NCBI GenBank assembly: GCA_028284775.1
Contig: JANQRB010000009.1
Span: 1-64,000 of the forward strand
Length of the DNA: 64,000 nucleotides
Source: Candidatus Kapaibacterium sp.
GTDB taxonomy: Bacteria > Bacteroidota > Ignavibacteria > Kapaibacteriales > UBA7675
Direction: 5' to 3'
Below, in pieces: positions 8,201-17,018 of this stretch. The position numbers were made by a program, and so were the translations under genes. Under the pieces are notes generated by a model. It made no database searches and was not told where the DNA came from. It saw nothing but the letters and a program-made list of their open reading frames with translations. Within the stretch, counting starts at the first letter, position 1. Each line of letters starts with the position of its first letter.

Positions 8201-10295
8201 CATCAAGAACGGCAATCCCCGACTCTTTCCATGAACCCATGTGCATGAGCTGGACACCGTCTTCATTTGTTACAAGCGGATCAAAGCTCAGACTTTGGGT
8301 GGAGTTATACTCATAAGCGCCTTTGTGGGGAATGGCATGCGCCAGACAACGGAATGCATTCACCTGGCCAAAGCCGACGCGCTGGGCCCACCAGCGATGC
8401 AGAGGATCGTGAACCTGCTCTTTGTATTCAAACTGCAGCTCGGTGCAGTTGCCCTCGTTATCGGCCGGGATATGCGGGTTGTATTTCGTGAAATAGTGAT
8501 CATCCCAAAGCTGAATTTCAACGGCATCGTCGCGGATATTGTCCGGGTTGTCGAGAATTTTGTCGGTCGTAAACGTTACGATATCATAGGCCTTGCGCTG
8601 TACGTCCAGTCCGCCGGCGGTGCCCAGATTGCGGTCGATCGAACGCATCAGAGCTACAATGCCGGATACGACCGGAACTGATCGCGAGGTGCCGCCGATC
8701 CAGAAGCCGTATTTCTCCGGAATCGGATTGCCATGGCCGTCGTGCGCCACGCCGGCAACATCGTTGTGCGGCATCACGACATCGACGAATGCATCTTCTT
8801 TTTTCACCTTGCGCTCGCTTTCGCTGATTCCCGGCGCGGGAAACTTCTCCGTGTTGGGCGCAAAGTTCCAGTCAATCGGAAAAGTATTCGGCGAATACAC
8901 CAATTCGTAGTGTTGTTCGAACCTGCTGCAGTTGTTGCGAAATTTATAGGTTTGCTGATCATTGTAGACACCTACGGAGATGACTTTAACATCTTTGGCG
9001 GGATCGGGGTCGGTATAGACAAGGCCGGCGGGATAGGGTGTTTTACCCCACAAAACCAGTTTGGCTTCGGGCGGGTCGCCGATCACTTCACAATCGCTAA
9101 AGCCTTTCCAGCCCGAGTTGACTTTTTTGGTTCCCGGGTTGTAAATGTTGTTAGCCTGCGCCGCGACAATAACGGTGCCGGATTCCAGGATATCTTTGAA
9201 TTCGTCGCGATGAAAGTTTTTGACATTTGAGTGGTCGTAACTGCAATTCATGACATCGACCGGCGTAATAATGCCGTTGCCGGCATCTTCGTCTACATCC
9301 AGGTTGATGTAATCATGACCTATCCATTCGGTAGCCAGCGCTCTCACACCCGGAGCCATTCCGACAATTCCCGTACTGTTTTCCAGGCCGACCGCCAGCA
9401 TGAGATTCTGAAATCCATGACCGTCGTCAAAAATCGGCGCCGTGGTCTTGCTGCCGTTGCCGATGTTCCCGGCCGTGATTCGAAAAAAGTTTCCGCCGTT
9501 AGCGCCGTTGATTTCAAGAATATCGGGATGCTGCGGATCATTGTTAAAGTTGATATGAGTACTCTTGAAGGTATCATCCACGCCGATGACAATTTCCTTT
9601 TTCCCCTTGCTTACTTCCCAGGCCATGGGCGCTTTGATGCGATGCAGCGTCCACTGCCAGCCAAGGCGATGGCGGTCCTGACGCTCCTCCGTCGTCGGCG
9701 ACTGATAGAAATCATTGAGCTCGGCGTCTATCTTTGCAAAGGCCGGATCGGAGGGGTAGCTCATCAGTTGAATGGCCCCCGATTGCAGGTTGCAGTCTTC
9801 AACGCCCTCGACTGCTCGTAGTCCTTCGATCACCTTTTTGGCGGGCACATAGCGCGCGAAGCGCAAGTGATAGCTCCGTGCTGCAGGGCTGGTCTGATCA
9901 CTGTTATCGGAAGTCACTTTATGCAGTTCGAAGCGGCCATACTGCTCGTGTATTTGCTGCAGACCGGCGCGCAGGGTCGCATAGCGCTCGTCGATAGCGC
10001 GCCAGTCGACTACGGCCTGCGTCTCGGCGGCGGCATTGATCACCGGCGCGGCAAATCGCAGACTGAACCACTGCTGCGCATAAATTTGTTCATAGGTCGC
10101 CGACAGCGGATTGGCATCAAGCATGATTGCGTCGGGGTTCAGCACGTTGGCTGCCGGATTGTGCGGCAGCGCCAGCTCCAAATGCGGCTCTCGGGAATCC
10201 GCGGCATTCGCTTGCGCATGCATCCCCGGGTGCTCGCCGATCATAGCGCAATGAATTATGACTGTTCCTAACAGCAATGAAAATATTCTTTGCAT
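5208..10295 (-). CDS. Giant subtilisin-like protease with beta-helix and T9SS sorting domain
   Basis: 1695 residues; ATG preceded by GAGAGG seven bases upstream, then a signal peptide ending at MHAQ. The S8 (subtilase) domain spans about residues 200-620: catalytic Asp in VIGVDDT (about 237), His in DDGHGF (about 291), Ser in GGTSRS (about 535). The usual GTSMA around the serine is GTSRS, and the oxyanion-hole region reads AAQANN rather than AAGN, so activity is likely but not certain. Residues about 680-1300 are beta-strand repeats rich in G-A-T-L-x-I/V patterns, a right-handed beta-helix. A TPR-like helical part (about 1480-1600) precedes the C-terminal sorting domain (VPNPFSLDTELRF..., PAGVYYCRLES). 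Expected to be surface-anchored or released by T9SS. Its own leader and terminator suggest a single-gene unit. Confidence 0.88.
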   Translation of the reverse strand: MQRIFSLLLGTVIIHCAMIGEHPGMHAQANAADSREPHLELALPHNPAANVLNPDAIMLDANPLSATYEQIYAQQWFSLRFAAPVINAAAETQAVVDWRAIDERYATLRAGLQQIHEQYGRFELHKVTSDNSDQTSPAARSYHLRFARYVPAKKVIEGLRAVEGVEDCNLQSGAIQLMSYPSDPAFAKIDAELNDFYQSPTTEERQDRHRLGWQWTLHRIKAPMAWEVSKGKKEIVIGVDDTFKSTHINFNNDPQHPDILEINGANGGNFFRITAGNIGNGSKTTAPIFDDGHGFQNLMLAVGLENSTGIVGMAPGVRALATEWIGHDYINLDVDEDAGNGIITPVDVMNCSYDHSNVKNFHRDEFKDILESGTVIVAAQANNIYNPGTKKVNSGWKGFSDCEVIGDPPEAKLVLWGKTPYPAGLVYTDPDPAKDVKVISVGVYNDQQTYKFRNNCSRFEQHYELVYSPNTFPIDWNFAPNTEKFPAPGISESERKVKKEDAFVDVVMPHNDVAGVAHDGHGNPIPEKYGFWIGGTSRSVPVVSGIVALMRSIDRNLGTAGGLDVQRKAYDIVTFTTDKILDNPDNIRDDAVEIQLWDDHYFTKYNPHIPADNEGNCTELQFEYKEQVHDPLHRWWAQRVGFGQVNAFRCLAHAIPHKGAYEYNSTQSLSFDPLVTNEDGVQLMHMGSWKESGIAVLDEGGVKYDGEADYKNNNGVTKINGASTQLVVGVNKVLAIDGIVTTDDVIGGEITTGNASKILMTGYLHNTKLSGNIQIGDLLINTGPGGRASVKPRVSGRLVEISGYVRVKGDGEILVDAGTLRLHPGAGIYLNGSKDLIVQDGATLEMNAGTAILGTEGRKLIVQSGGTLIIKEDARNVAFYCDVVLEGGASMIIEDDARVILGPVVTGFFTSDPNLPVGNGNFIVQAGATATLQGTASIYGGNILQGIYNYEGGAITVETGGQFTVAQNADALIQVPISVQAQATMLIDRNAVVELHEFFIAKDADMEIEDGCWLYLTNNDFSAYSSRGRIEFRGTAANRIEVTARRFSVCDDGPAYARIIAFGAASDLEQLPPVLSSWAKIQYTDFKNVQMVVRDNHVKDPIRNCSFFADHDQTDGSLNRLLELSNGRLEVPFDSPINIPTEINDCQFSYVAPRVVVPDDPNVYPYKGLFTRGINQLQINTCSFENLHFGVSTLACGDVRIATSQFRNCDIGNIDNYSTVELCANLFEMVEFASVFEGSQTSGHYDNQYMTVEKAVQLLGGPFQAFRGNLFSEFHQGIVADDARAELTGWRVSTFAGPRRTLFGRNSFTVLPIAQSVNPYIDLNQSKYFDSWADVALTDFDGWANFYCGMNDMAEQSNNHLYSVVNRTTEFIDGSINFWHDPLQPVIGFMRAFNIGTNGSPLNQSASYGGGCGPADTDECLVPIQIVCPGDDYVNDGAWAALSPDDPYLDLARDNARSFMMNVGLTAECRRDKAYDAFQAAWLGDTRATDLTTLKQEYAQISGEFGVAKILEITAYMLMGQIDEYLGQSLSAINNYGNVLTNYPAARSARYAAWRISFLMAEQTDPTLGELYEQELQNYFGKVITDLREIDQLPKPALPDASGAAALSRNLTLHANVPNPFSLDTELRFALREGANVRLLVTDMMGRVIANLLDGFQSAGEHSLQWRADQVPAGVYYCRLESDGETLMRKMILLP

Positions 10296-10731
10296 GAATA
10301 ACCTCTCATTAATTAATCAGTGAGTGATAGGTCAGTTATTCCCGCATATTGCATCGGGACAACAAGATGGCAGGTCCGGATTCTTATCAGGGGACAGTAC
10401 CGAACAGACAATGCGATCAACGTATCTGTAGTACTGTAATAGCTTAGATGCAGCAACAGGCAAAATTCCACAAAGTTTTTCGCGATTCTCCACGAGATGG
10501 CGGAGGAAGCACGGTCTTGGGCAAAATAGTCCCGATTCCGAGGGGCATCGAGTCATGCTGAGAGGACCGATAATGCGGGACCGGACAGAATGATGCGAGC
10601 GCCGCAACATTAGGGGCTGATTCGCAGAAAGAACAACGAAATGGGTGGGTCCGTGAATTCTGCCAAAATACTACGTGCTTTCGCTCCCATTCTTGCGATG
10701 GGGGAATTTGAATGGCTGTGTCGTTACGACA
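10296..10731. other. Intergenic region
   Basis: Holds the leader of the subtilisin gene and the downstream end of the response regulator. The minus-strand open frame at 10332-10610 has no homology-like features and is not called. A weak hairpin (CCCAT/ATGGG) at about 10693-10711 lies just after the regulator stop on the minus strand and resembles part of the repeat at 1763-1790. Confidence 0.5.
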
Positions 10732-11124
10732 TTATGCTTCCAGCTCTTCGATCACCTTGCCGACACGTTGTATCAACTGTCCGACCGAAACCGGTTTCAA
10801 TACATAATCGCTGACGCCGAGCGACATAAACGCGTTTAATATTACCGTGCGTTGCTCCGAACTTATGACCACAACAGGCAATTTCGAAAGCGACTGGTCT
10901 TCCCGAATCTTCTGTAATACTTCCACGCCGCTCATGTCCGGCAAATGAACATCCAGCAAGACAAAGTCCGGTTTGAAACGCTGTATCGCCTCGAGACCGC
11001 TCCTGCCGTCCTCGGCGGGGTGGACGGTAATTTTCATGTGTCTGGTCAGCAGCCTTTCCAGCAGTGTTCGGACCATACGGTCGTCTTCAATCACGACTGC
11101 AGTGCGCTTATCTTCGTTGCTCAT
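10732..11124 (-). CDS. CheY-like single-domain response regulator
   Basis: 130 residues from the ATG at 11124 (an upstream ATG at 11169 would add 15 unconserved residues). The whole protein is a receiver domain: acidic pair in VVIEDDR, phospho-acceptor Asp in FVLLDVHLPDMSG, switch residue in VVVISSEQ, and conserved Lys in YVLKPVS. There is no output domain, so it acts through protein contacts. It lies 440 bases downstream of the NtrC-like regulator on the same strand, and the nearest histidine kinase is the TPR kinase at 18008. A phosphorelay between them is plausible but not shown. Confidence 0.85.
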   Translation of the reverse strand: MSNEDKRTAVVIEDDRMVRTLLERLLTRHMKITVHPAEDGRSGLEAIQRFKPDFVLLDVHLPDMSGVEVLQKIREDQSLSKLPVVVISSEQRTVILNAFMSLGVSDYVLKPVSVGQLIQRVGKVIEELEA

Positions 11125-11564
11125 TGCGCTCTTGAATTGGGTACAAATCGAATGCTGAGAATCCCTCACTGCGAATATATCAAATTCTGATATGAATTCC
11201 GGTTGATGAGACAGGCGTCAGCGAATTGTGGTCCGGGCGTACTCAGTCATTCTCTGCTAAGAAGTGTCGGCAGGCAATGTTGAAGTTGGATTTAGATTAT
11301 TGCCCTTTAGCATTTTGTTATCTCTTCCCCCTAAAGAATGATTCGGCAATCGCAGCGGGAACACACCTCTGATTCTCATGCCGGGTACTGCGCGGAAGAC
11401 AAGCAGGCTCGATTTATTAACTGGCCAGGCAGAATCGTCTCGCTTACGCAGGATTTCAGCGGTGAGCCAGGCTAATGTTACATGTTAAACACGCGGTGTC
11501 GTTAACTATCTGTTTATTTTTACACAGGGGAAATGTCGCGGTTTAAGAAAATTGACTTCGCATC
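11125..11564. other. Intergenic region between the two response regulators
   Basis: 440 bases without a gene. A 6-bp inverted repeat (CTTTAG/CTAAAG) around 11305-11336 is the only structure noticed. The length suggests that the CheY-like gene has its own promoter. Confidence 0.4.
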
Positions 11565-13097
11565 CTACTCTGTTTTAAAATCATCGGGATCAATTCCAAA
11601 CCTACGAAGAAATTTTTTAAGGTTGCCGTTGCCCGCAAAGCCCCAAAGTTTACGCTCAGCCTTACTGACATTGCCGCTGGTTTCCTGCAGCGAAGCTTTC
11701 ACAAAGGCTCTTTCGAGTTTCTCAAAAAAACTGCGAATTTTGACATCATTGCGGGCCATGACCATTGCCTGCCCGACAAAATTACGCACGAGTGCGTCGG
11801 CGGCTGCTTGCGGGTCGTTTGCGGCAGGTACAACGGAGGCAGCAGAGTCTTGTTCCTGCATAGTTCCCTTCGTAACCCTTGCAGCCTGGCTCTGCGGTCT
11901 GAAAATTTTCCCGGAAGCATTGTAGGCTTTGCGGAAGTCATCAACGATCAGCTGATCGGCCAGGGAGTTGGCGGCGGCGGCGCGGAACACATTATGCAGT
12001 TGACGCACATTGCCGGGCCAGTCATCCTGCTTTTGGAGGAATGTTACGGCCTTGTCGTTGATACGAAAACGACGACCGTATTGCACTTCGTACTGGCTGT
12101 TAAATCCGCGCAGCAAGTCTTCGATGTCCTCATTGCGCTCACTGAGCGGGGGGATCTCGATTCGCGCGGTCAAACGGAAGAATAGATCCTGCTTAAATCG
12201 ACCCCTGGCGATCTCGGTCTCGATATCACGGTTGCTGGCCAGAATGATGCGGCAATGCACCGGGCGGTCTTCCAGACTGCCGTAGCGGCGGTACATCGGA
12301 TTGGTTGTGTCAAGCAAGCCTAAGAGGCTTGCCTGAGAAGGTATCGGAATTTCGGTGCATTCATCAATAAACAGCGTACCGTAGCCTGCAGCTTCTATGT
12401 AGCTTGCACGAGAATCGACGCTGGTGAAGGCTTTGTTGTCCACACCGTAAAGGGAGGAAGCAAAATTCTGCGGATCGCCGGCGTGATAGGAGCAGTCAAA
12501 CTCCTTAAAGGGTTCGGCGGCGCGCTTACTTAGTTCGTGCAGCAGTCTGGCGCAGACGTTTTTACCGCTGCCGGTAGGTCCCAGAAACAGAATGGTGTCG
12601 TCCGTGCGCGCCAGGCGCAATATCTCGCCGATGACTCTCTGCATTGCATCGCTCCGGTACACAATTCCCAGTCTTCTCAGCAGCTTATGTGTTTCCGGCG
12701 GAATGCAGATCGCTCTCTCCGGCCGGACGCACTCTTCGACCGTGTGAAGAATGGCTTCGCGACTTTTTTCCACATAATAGATCATTGCATTGCGCGCCGC
12801 CGCCGGCAATCCGCCATCCGGTTCCCTTGGGCTGTTGGAAAAAATGACTATCGGGATCGTTTTTGTTAAGGAGCTCATGCGGTTGGCGGCCTCGATACCG
12901 TTTAAGCGCGGCATATCGAAATCCAGAATCACGCATTTGATGCTTTCATAATGCTGTTGAAAGATTCGCAAGGCGTCTTCACCATCGACGGCCTGCAGAA
13001 ACTCAAACTCTTCATAGCCGCTGCGACGTAAAAAGTTGACGACGCTATTGCGAAAAGCCGCGTCATCTTCGGCTATCAGAATGGACTGAGGCTTCAT
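11565..13097 (-). CDS. NtrC-like response regulator with degenerate GAFTGA loop
   Basis: 510 residues: receiver domain (1-120; acidic pair EDDAA, phospho-Asp in VILDFDMPRLNG), AAA+ sigma-54 activator domain (about 145-385), and a C-terminal helix-turn-helix (about 465-505). Walker A reads GPTGSGKNV, Walker B reads GTLFIDECTE, and the arginine-finger region FKQDLFFRL and the WPGNVRQL motif are intact. The loop that contacts sigma-54, normally GAFTGA after an ELFG motif, is here KAFTSV after SLYG. The first Gly and the GA end are lost, so sigma-54 remodelling is doubtful. The protein may act as a sigma-54-independent regulator or with a changed partner. An 87-residue insert-like stretch between the AAA+ and HTH parts is rich in Ala and Gln. 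Confidence 0.87.
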   Translation of the reverse strand: MKPQSILIAEDDAAFRNSVVNFLRRSGYEEFEFLQAVDGEDALRIFQQHYESIKCVILDFDMPRLNGIEAANRMSSLTKTIPIVIFSNSPREPDGGLPAAARNAMIYYVEKSREAILHTVEECVRPERAICIPPETHKLLRRLGIVYRSDAMQRVIGEILRLARTDDTILFLGPTGSGKNVCARLLHELSKRAAEPFKEFDCSYHAGDPQNFASSLYGVDNKAFTSVDSRASYIEAAGYGTLFIDECTEIPIPSQASLLGLLDTTNPMYRRYGSLEDRPVHCRIILASNRDIETEIARGRFKQDLFFRLTARIEIPPLSERNEDIEDLLRGFNSQYEVQYGRRFRINDKAVTFLQKQDDWPGNVRQLHNVFRAAAANSLADQLIVDDFRKAYNASGKIFRPQSQAARVTKGTMQEQDSAASVVPAANDPQAAADALVRNFVGQAMVMARNDVKIRSFFEKLERAFVKASLQETSGNVSKAERKLWGFAGNGNLKKFLRRFGIDPDDFKTE

Positions 13098-13893
13098 TGT
13101 AAATTCCTTGTATCACAAGATTGTCGTCGTTAGCTTCAATCGAATCAAAGTGAACTTGAATCTTCACAATCACTGCTGACTCTGAATAAAGTCTGCGGAT
13201 TCAGCAGCAGGGCGGATCATCAGAATTTTGCTAGTCGCTGCAAGCCGAATTGCAGCGAATCATTAAATAAGTCTCCGAAAGTTCGTACTGCACACTTTCT
13301 TCTTGCTTCTGAAAACAGCTCAATAACGTATTGCGAGGGATCAATTCCAAATATGACTGTTCTCAAGGGCGGTTGATTGCCCTTCGCCTGGCTGTCGGAT
13401 CCAGTTCAGCAGGCAGCCCGGATAGCTGACTCATTCCCCTCATCACTTTGCGGAGAACAAGTGTAGACGACTTTAATCGAATAAACAATTGCTCGATATT
13501 TAGTCGCTGTTGATGAGTTGTCATTAGGTCCCTACGTATGACTGTTTGATGAGTGCTGATTCTGAGCTTTTTGCCTAACAATCGAAAATTGGTACAGTTG
13601 TTGCTATTGTATCCTGTTAAATACAACTATGCGTGTTGGCTCCGCTCTCTGAGGATCAGCGCCGCGAAATACTTACAAATAGTCGAATTTCATTTCGTTG
13701 AGCGCCCCTAATGAATGGTGGTCTCGCTTGCCGGCGGCCATTCCCTTGCCGGCATACAAAAATTGTCGCCTTAATTCACAGGCCGATCGAGCTCATCATT
13801 CTGTCCCTGACACTTCAACGGGCTAATAAAAAGCGGGAAACGTGCTTCAATCGATATAATAATTGCCATATTCTAACGGAGAAATCTGACGTT
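13098..13893. other. Divergent intergenic region
   Basis: Nearly 800 bases between the minus-strand NtrC-like gene and the plus-strand subtilisin; it must carry both promoters. The subtilisin frame extends open back to 13711, but that part has no signal peptide and no ribosome site. One small minus-strand frame (13363-13524) is listed separately. Confidence 0.5.
13363..13524 (-). CDS. Possible small protein of 53 residues
   Basis: The ATG at 13524 has a good ribosome site (AGGGA, four to five bases upstream). The product is basic and has no recognisable domain. The frame stays open upstream to 13626, and no neighbour suggests a role. Only the ribosome site supports it; it may be chance. Confidence 0.25.
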   Translation of the reverse strand: MTTHQQRLNIEQLFIRLKSSTLVLRKVMRGMSQLSGLPAELDPTARRRAINRP

Positions 13894-16887
13894 ATGAAAC
13901 AAATGTTTGTCTTTCTGATAGGCCTGGGATTCGCGAGTGCAATCGGCATCCGGCCAGTCGCGGCTCAAGCCCTGAAAGCGCCTTCTGCTTTACAGGCGCG
14001 GTTCAGCGGTCAATCTATTCACTTAACATGGAAGGCTGCCGGCGATTCCATTACGGCTTACATTATCGAACGCAAAAGCGCTTCCGACGGCGGATTCGAG
14101 CTGCTCGCCGCAGTCGGCGATACGACGGGTTATAAAGACGTATTACTGCAACACAATACAAGCTATCAGTATCGTATTAAGTCCATGCGACAGAAGCTGG
14201 AATCGGCATACAGTAACGTAAGCACGGCCACCGTGCGGTTTGATGCTGAAAATCTGCCCGAGGAAACCCTATGGGTAACGCCAATGAGTACGAGTACCAG
14301 ACCGAGCCCTAAGGGACTATCCGGCAACACGGAGTTAAATGCCATTTTGCTTAAACACGGCGTGTTGCATTATCGCCAGGCGCTGCCCTTTGCGCGGAGT
14401 CGCAGATTGCGGTCGATTGCTGAAATTGTTTTCAGGGGCGATGTTCGCCGGCTAATGTTCGATCTGTCGCGTGTTCCTCGTCTCGTGAGCGGATTGTATC
14501 ATGAATCTAAGCCGAAGACAGCCTTATTCGAGGCCGGCGACTGGTTTTTTCAGCGACACCGGCTCGATCCGACAAAGCAGGATTGGCTGTGGCATTTAAG
14601 TAAAATCGGTGCGGAACAGGCCTGGGACCTTTCGCGCGGCAGCCGGGATGTCACGATTGCGGTGATCGACACGGATATAGATGTTACACATCCGGAGCTT
14701 GAAGATAAAGTAATACCGCCTTATGATCCCTATGAGTATCCGTCAACGCCGGCTTACTTCGGCGCCGGTCCCAACAGCAGTCATGGCACGAGCGTGGCGA
14801 GCCTGGCGGCCGGTGAAACGGTTCCCAAAAATGCGCCCTACCAAGGCGGCAATGCCTCGGTCGGTTTTGATTGCCGGATGATTTTTTACCGTTGGAACAA
14901 CGGGCTCAAAAAAGCGCTGCACGCTTCAACGGTGATGAAAGCCTGCGTCCTCAGCATCAGCTGGTTCAACAATTGCTCGCCGGATGCCAACGGCTATGAA
15001 GAATTGATCATTAAGGAGATTCTGGACAACAACACCATTATCGTGGCGGCCGCCGGCAATGGGAACCAGCACTGCGGTGGTGGCGGCTTATTTCCGTTTT
15101 CGGCTGTTTATGATTCACGTGTCATTGTCGTCACCAGCACCGATGAACGGGACATGCACTCGAACATCAACGGCACCCATTCGGACTACCCGGAAGTCGA
15201 CATTTGCGCGCCCGGCTATGATGTAATGGTTGCCATGCCGACGCAAAACGGCAGCGTAAGCTGGCCATATTACGGCAGCGCATCCGGGACCTCCTTCGCC
15301 ACGCCGATTGTGGCTGGCGTCTGCGGCCTGATGTGTGCCGTCAATCCATGTTTAACACCTGCCGAAGTCGAGGCTATCATCAAATTGACGGCTGATCCGG
15401 TAGCGGACGCCCTTAATTTCATTGGCGGCGTCGGCGCCGGGCGCATCAACGCATTTGAGGCGGTCAGCATGGCAAAGAATGCTTACAACGGTGGATTGAC
15501 CAGGGGCTTCGATTTGTTCATGCGCGATGCGCCGAACGATGTCGGAAATGAACCGAACACGGAATCGATCAATTACTGGATCAGTCCCGATCTGTGGAAT
15601 TGTCAGGACATGCAATTGTGTGTTCAACATGAGAACCTTGAGTTTAACGGCACGGCTGACAACAATTTGTGCGTGGAAGTTCACAATCGCGGCTGCGCTC
15701 CTTCAAATCCGGCCTGGCTGCATTTATACTGGACGCGCGCGCGCGCCTATGAATTCTGGCCCGACCACTGGATGCATCCCGACGACCCTGAACGCAGCCA
15801 GATTAATCCCAACCCGGTAAGCAACTGGTTGTACGAAAATCCGAACAACACAGGACCTCAGCACCCCGGCGGCGGTGAAATAACCAAGAACGCCAACTTT
15901 ATACCGGACCCGGAGGCGATTCCGGCACTGCAGCCAGGTGAATCAGTTACAATCTGTCGTTCCTGGCAGCCGCCCGATCCCGCATGGTACCCTTACGGCA
16001 CAAGCAAGAATTCCTATCCGATGATCTGTCTGCTTGCTCGTATCGTATCGCAGGACGATCCGATGGCCGACGAACAGGTCGGCAGGATTTCGGACAATCT
16101 GACGGCCAATAACAACATTGTGACTATTAACACCTACGTGACCGACCTCAGCGCCCAGAAAACATCCGGCGATATCGCAACGGTTCTATTAAACAACCCC
16201 TGGGACAGCATCGGTATCGTCAACATCAGCCTCGTGCCGCTGCCTCGGGGCGCCGGCTCCGGATTCCAGCGCATCGGCGACGCCGAGCTTTTTCTGGGCG
16301 ACAGACTTTGGGTTGCATGGCGGCGTGGCGGGGCCCAAGGGGCGGGTTTTGAAGTCAACACGAATGAAAGGACAATAAGACTGAATGCGGATACGCTGCA
16401 TCTCCGCAATATTCGACTGCAGTCCGGCGCCCGGCATGACATCGGCCTGCGTTTTGCAGTGACCGACCTGGAGGCCTTTGCAGGCGGCGGAAGTTACGAA
16501 TATGAGCTTGCATTTAACTATGATGGCGACTCTGTGGCCGGCGGCGCTGTCGGATATCGTGTGAATCTTGGCCGACGGACGGAAATCACTGGCCCGGCGA
16601 AGGGCGGCAGCGGGCTATTGTTTCATCCGACTTTGCCGAATCCGGTCGAAGACCAGTGCCTGCTTGCTTTCAGCGTACCGAGTGCATCACGAGTTTCACT
16701 GACAGTCTTTTCCGCAAGCGGTGTGCAGGTGGCAGTTCTATCGGATGAATTCAGAATGCCCGGCGACTATTCGCTTGTCTGGGACGGCAGCGATGCGGCT
16801 GGCAACCTGCTTCCTTCCGGGCTTTACTTTTGCAGACTGCGCAGCGAGACCGAATCGATTGTGCGCCGCATTGTGATTCGGCGTTAA
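13894..16887 (+). CDS. Secreted subtilisin-like protease with FN3 and T9SS sorting domains
   Basis: 997 residues from the ATG at 13894, chosen because it begins the signal peptide (MKQMFVFLIGLGFASA..., cleavage near VAAQA); the frame is open upstream to 13711. A fibronectin type III domain (about residues 30-120, ending in TATV) is followed by a propeptide-like part and an S8 domain. The triad is Asp in VIDTDIDVTHPEL (about 265), His in SSHGTSVA (about 300) and Ser in SGTSFATP (about 470), with the oxyanion Asn in AAAGNGN. All key residues are present, so it should be active. Beta-rich domains lead to a C-terminal sorting domain (LPNPVEDQCLL..., PSGLYFCRLRS...RR). It is unlike the 5208-10295 protease in its accessory domains. 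Confidence 0.9.
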   Translation: MKQMFVFLIGLGFASAIGIRPVAAQALKAPSALQARFSGQSIHLTWKAAGDSITAYIIERKSASDGGFELLAAVGDTTGYKDVLLQHNTSYQYRIKSMRQKLESAYSNVSTATVRFDAENLPEETLWVTPMSTSTRPSPKGLSGNTELNAILLKHGVLHYRQALPFARSRRLRSIAEIVFRGDVRRLMFDLSRVPRLVSGLYHESKPKTALFEAGDWFFQRHRLDPTKQDWLWHLSKIGAEQAWDLSRGSRDVTIAVIDTDIDVTHPELEDKVIPPYDPYEYPSTPAYFGAGPNSSHGTSVASLAAGETVPKNAPYQGGNASVGFDCRMIFYRWNNGLKKALHASTVMKACVLSISWFNNCSPDANGYEELIIKEILDNNTIIVAAAGNGNQHCGGGGLFPFSAVYDSRVIVVTSTDERDMHSNINGTHSDYPEVDICAPGYDVMVAMPTQNGSVSWPYYGSASGTSFATPIVAGVCGLMCAVNPCLTPAEVEAIIKLTADPVADALNFIGGVGAGRINAFEAVSMAKNAYNGGLTRGFDLFMRDAPNDVGNEPNTESINYWISPDLWNCQDMQLCVQHENLEFNGTADNNLCVEVHNRGCAPSNPAWLHLYWTRARAYEFWPDHWMHPDDPERSQINPNPVSNWLYENPNNTGPQHPGGGEITKNANFIPDPEAIPALQPGESVTICRSWQPPDPAWYPYGTSKNSYPMICLLARIVSQDDPMADEQVGRISDNLTANNNIVTINTYVTDLSAQKTSGDIATVLLNNPWDSIGIVNISLVPLPRGAGSGFQRIGDAELFLGDRLWVAWRRGGAQGAGFEVNTNERTIRLNADTLHLRNIRLQSGARHDIGLRFAVTDLEAFAGGGSYEYELAFNYDGDSVAGGAVGYRVNLGRRTEITGPAKGGSGLLFHPTLPNPVEDQCLLAFSVPSASRVSLTVFSASGVQVAVLSDEFRMPGDYSLVWDGSDAAGNLLPSGLYFCRLRSETESIVRRIVIRR

Positions 16888-17018
16888 AGTTTAAACCGGA
16901 TCGGTCATACAAAGCCTTTGCCAACAGATTTCTCTCTTGCGCCTTAGCCCGGCCATACGTATTACTCAACACCTGCTAACAACTCTTCTTGTTATTTAAC
17001 ATCTTGTAGAGGGAATCA

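Noticed and set aside
10332..10610. 92-residue minus-strand open frame
   Set aside because: No ribosome site, no domain, unusual composition.
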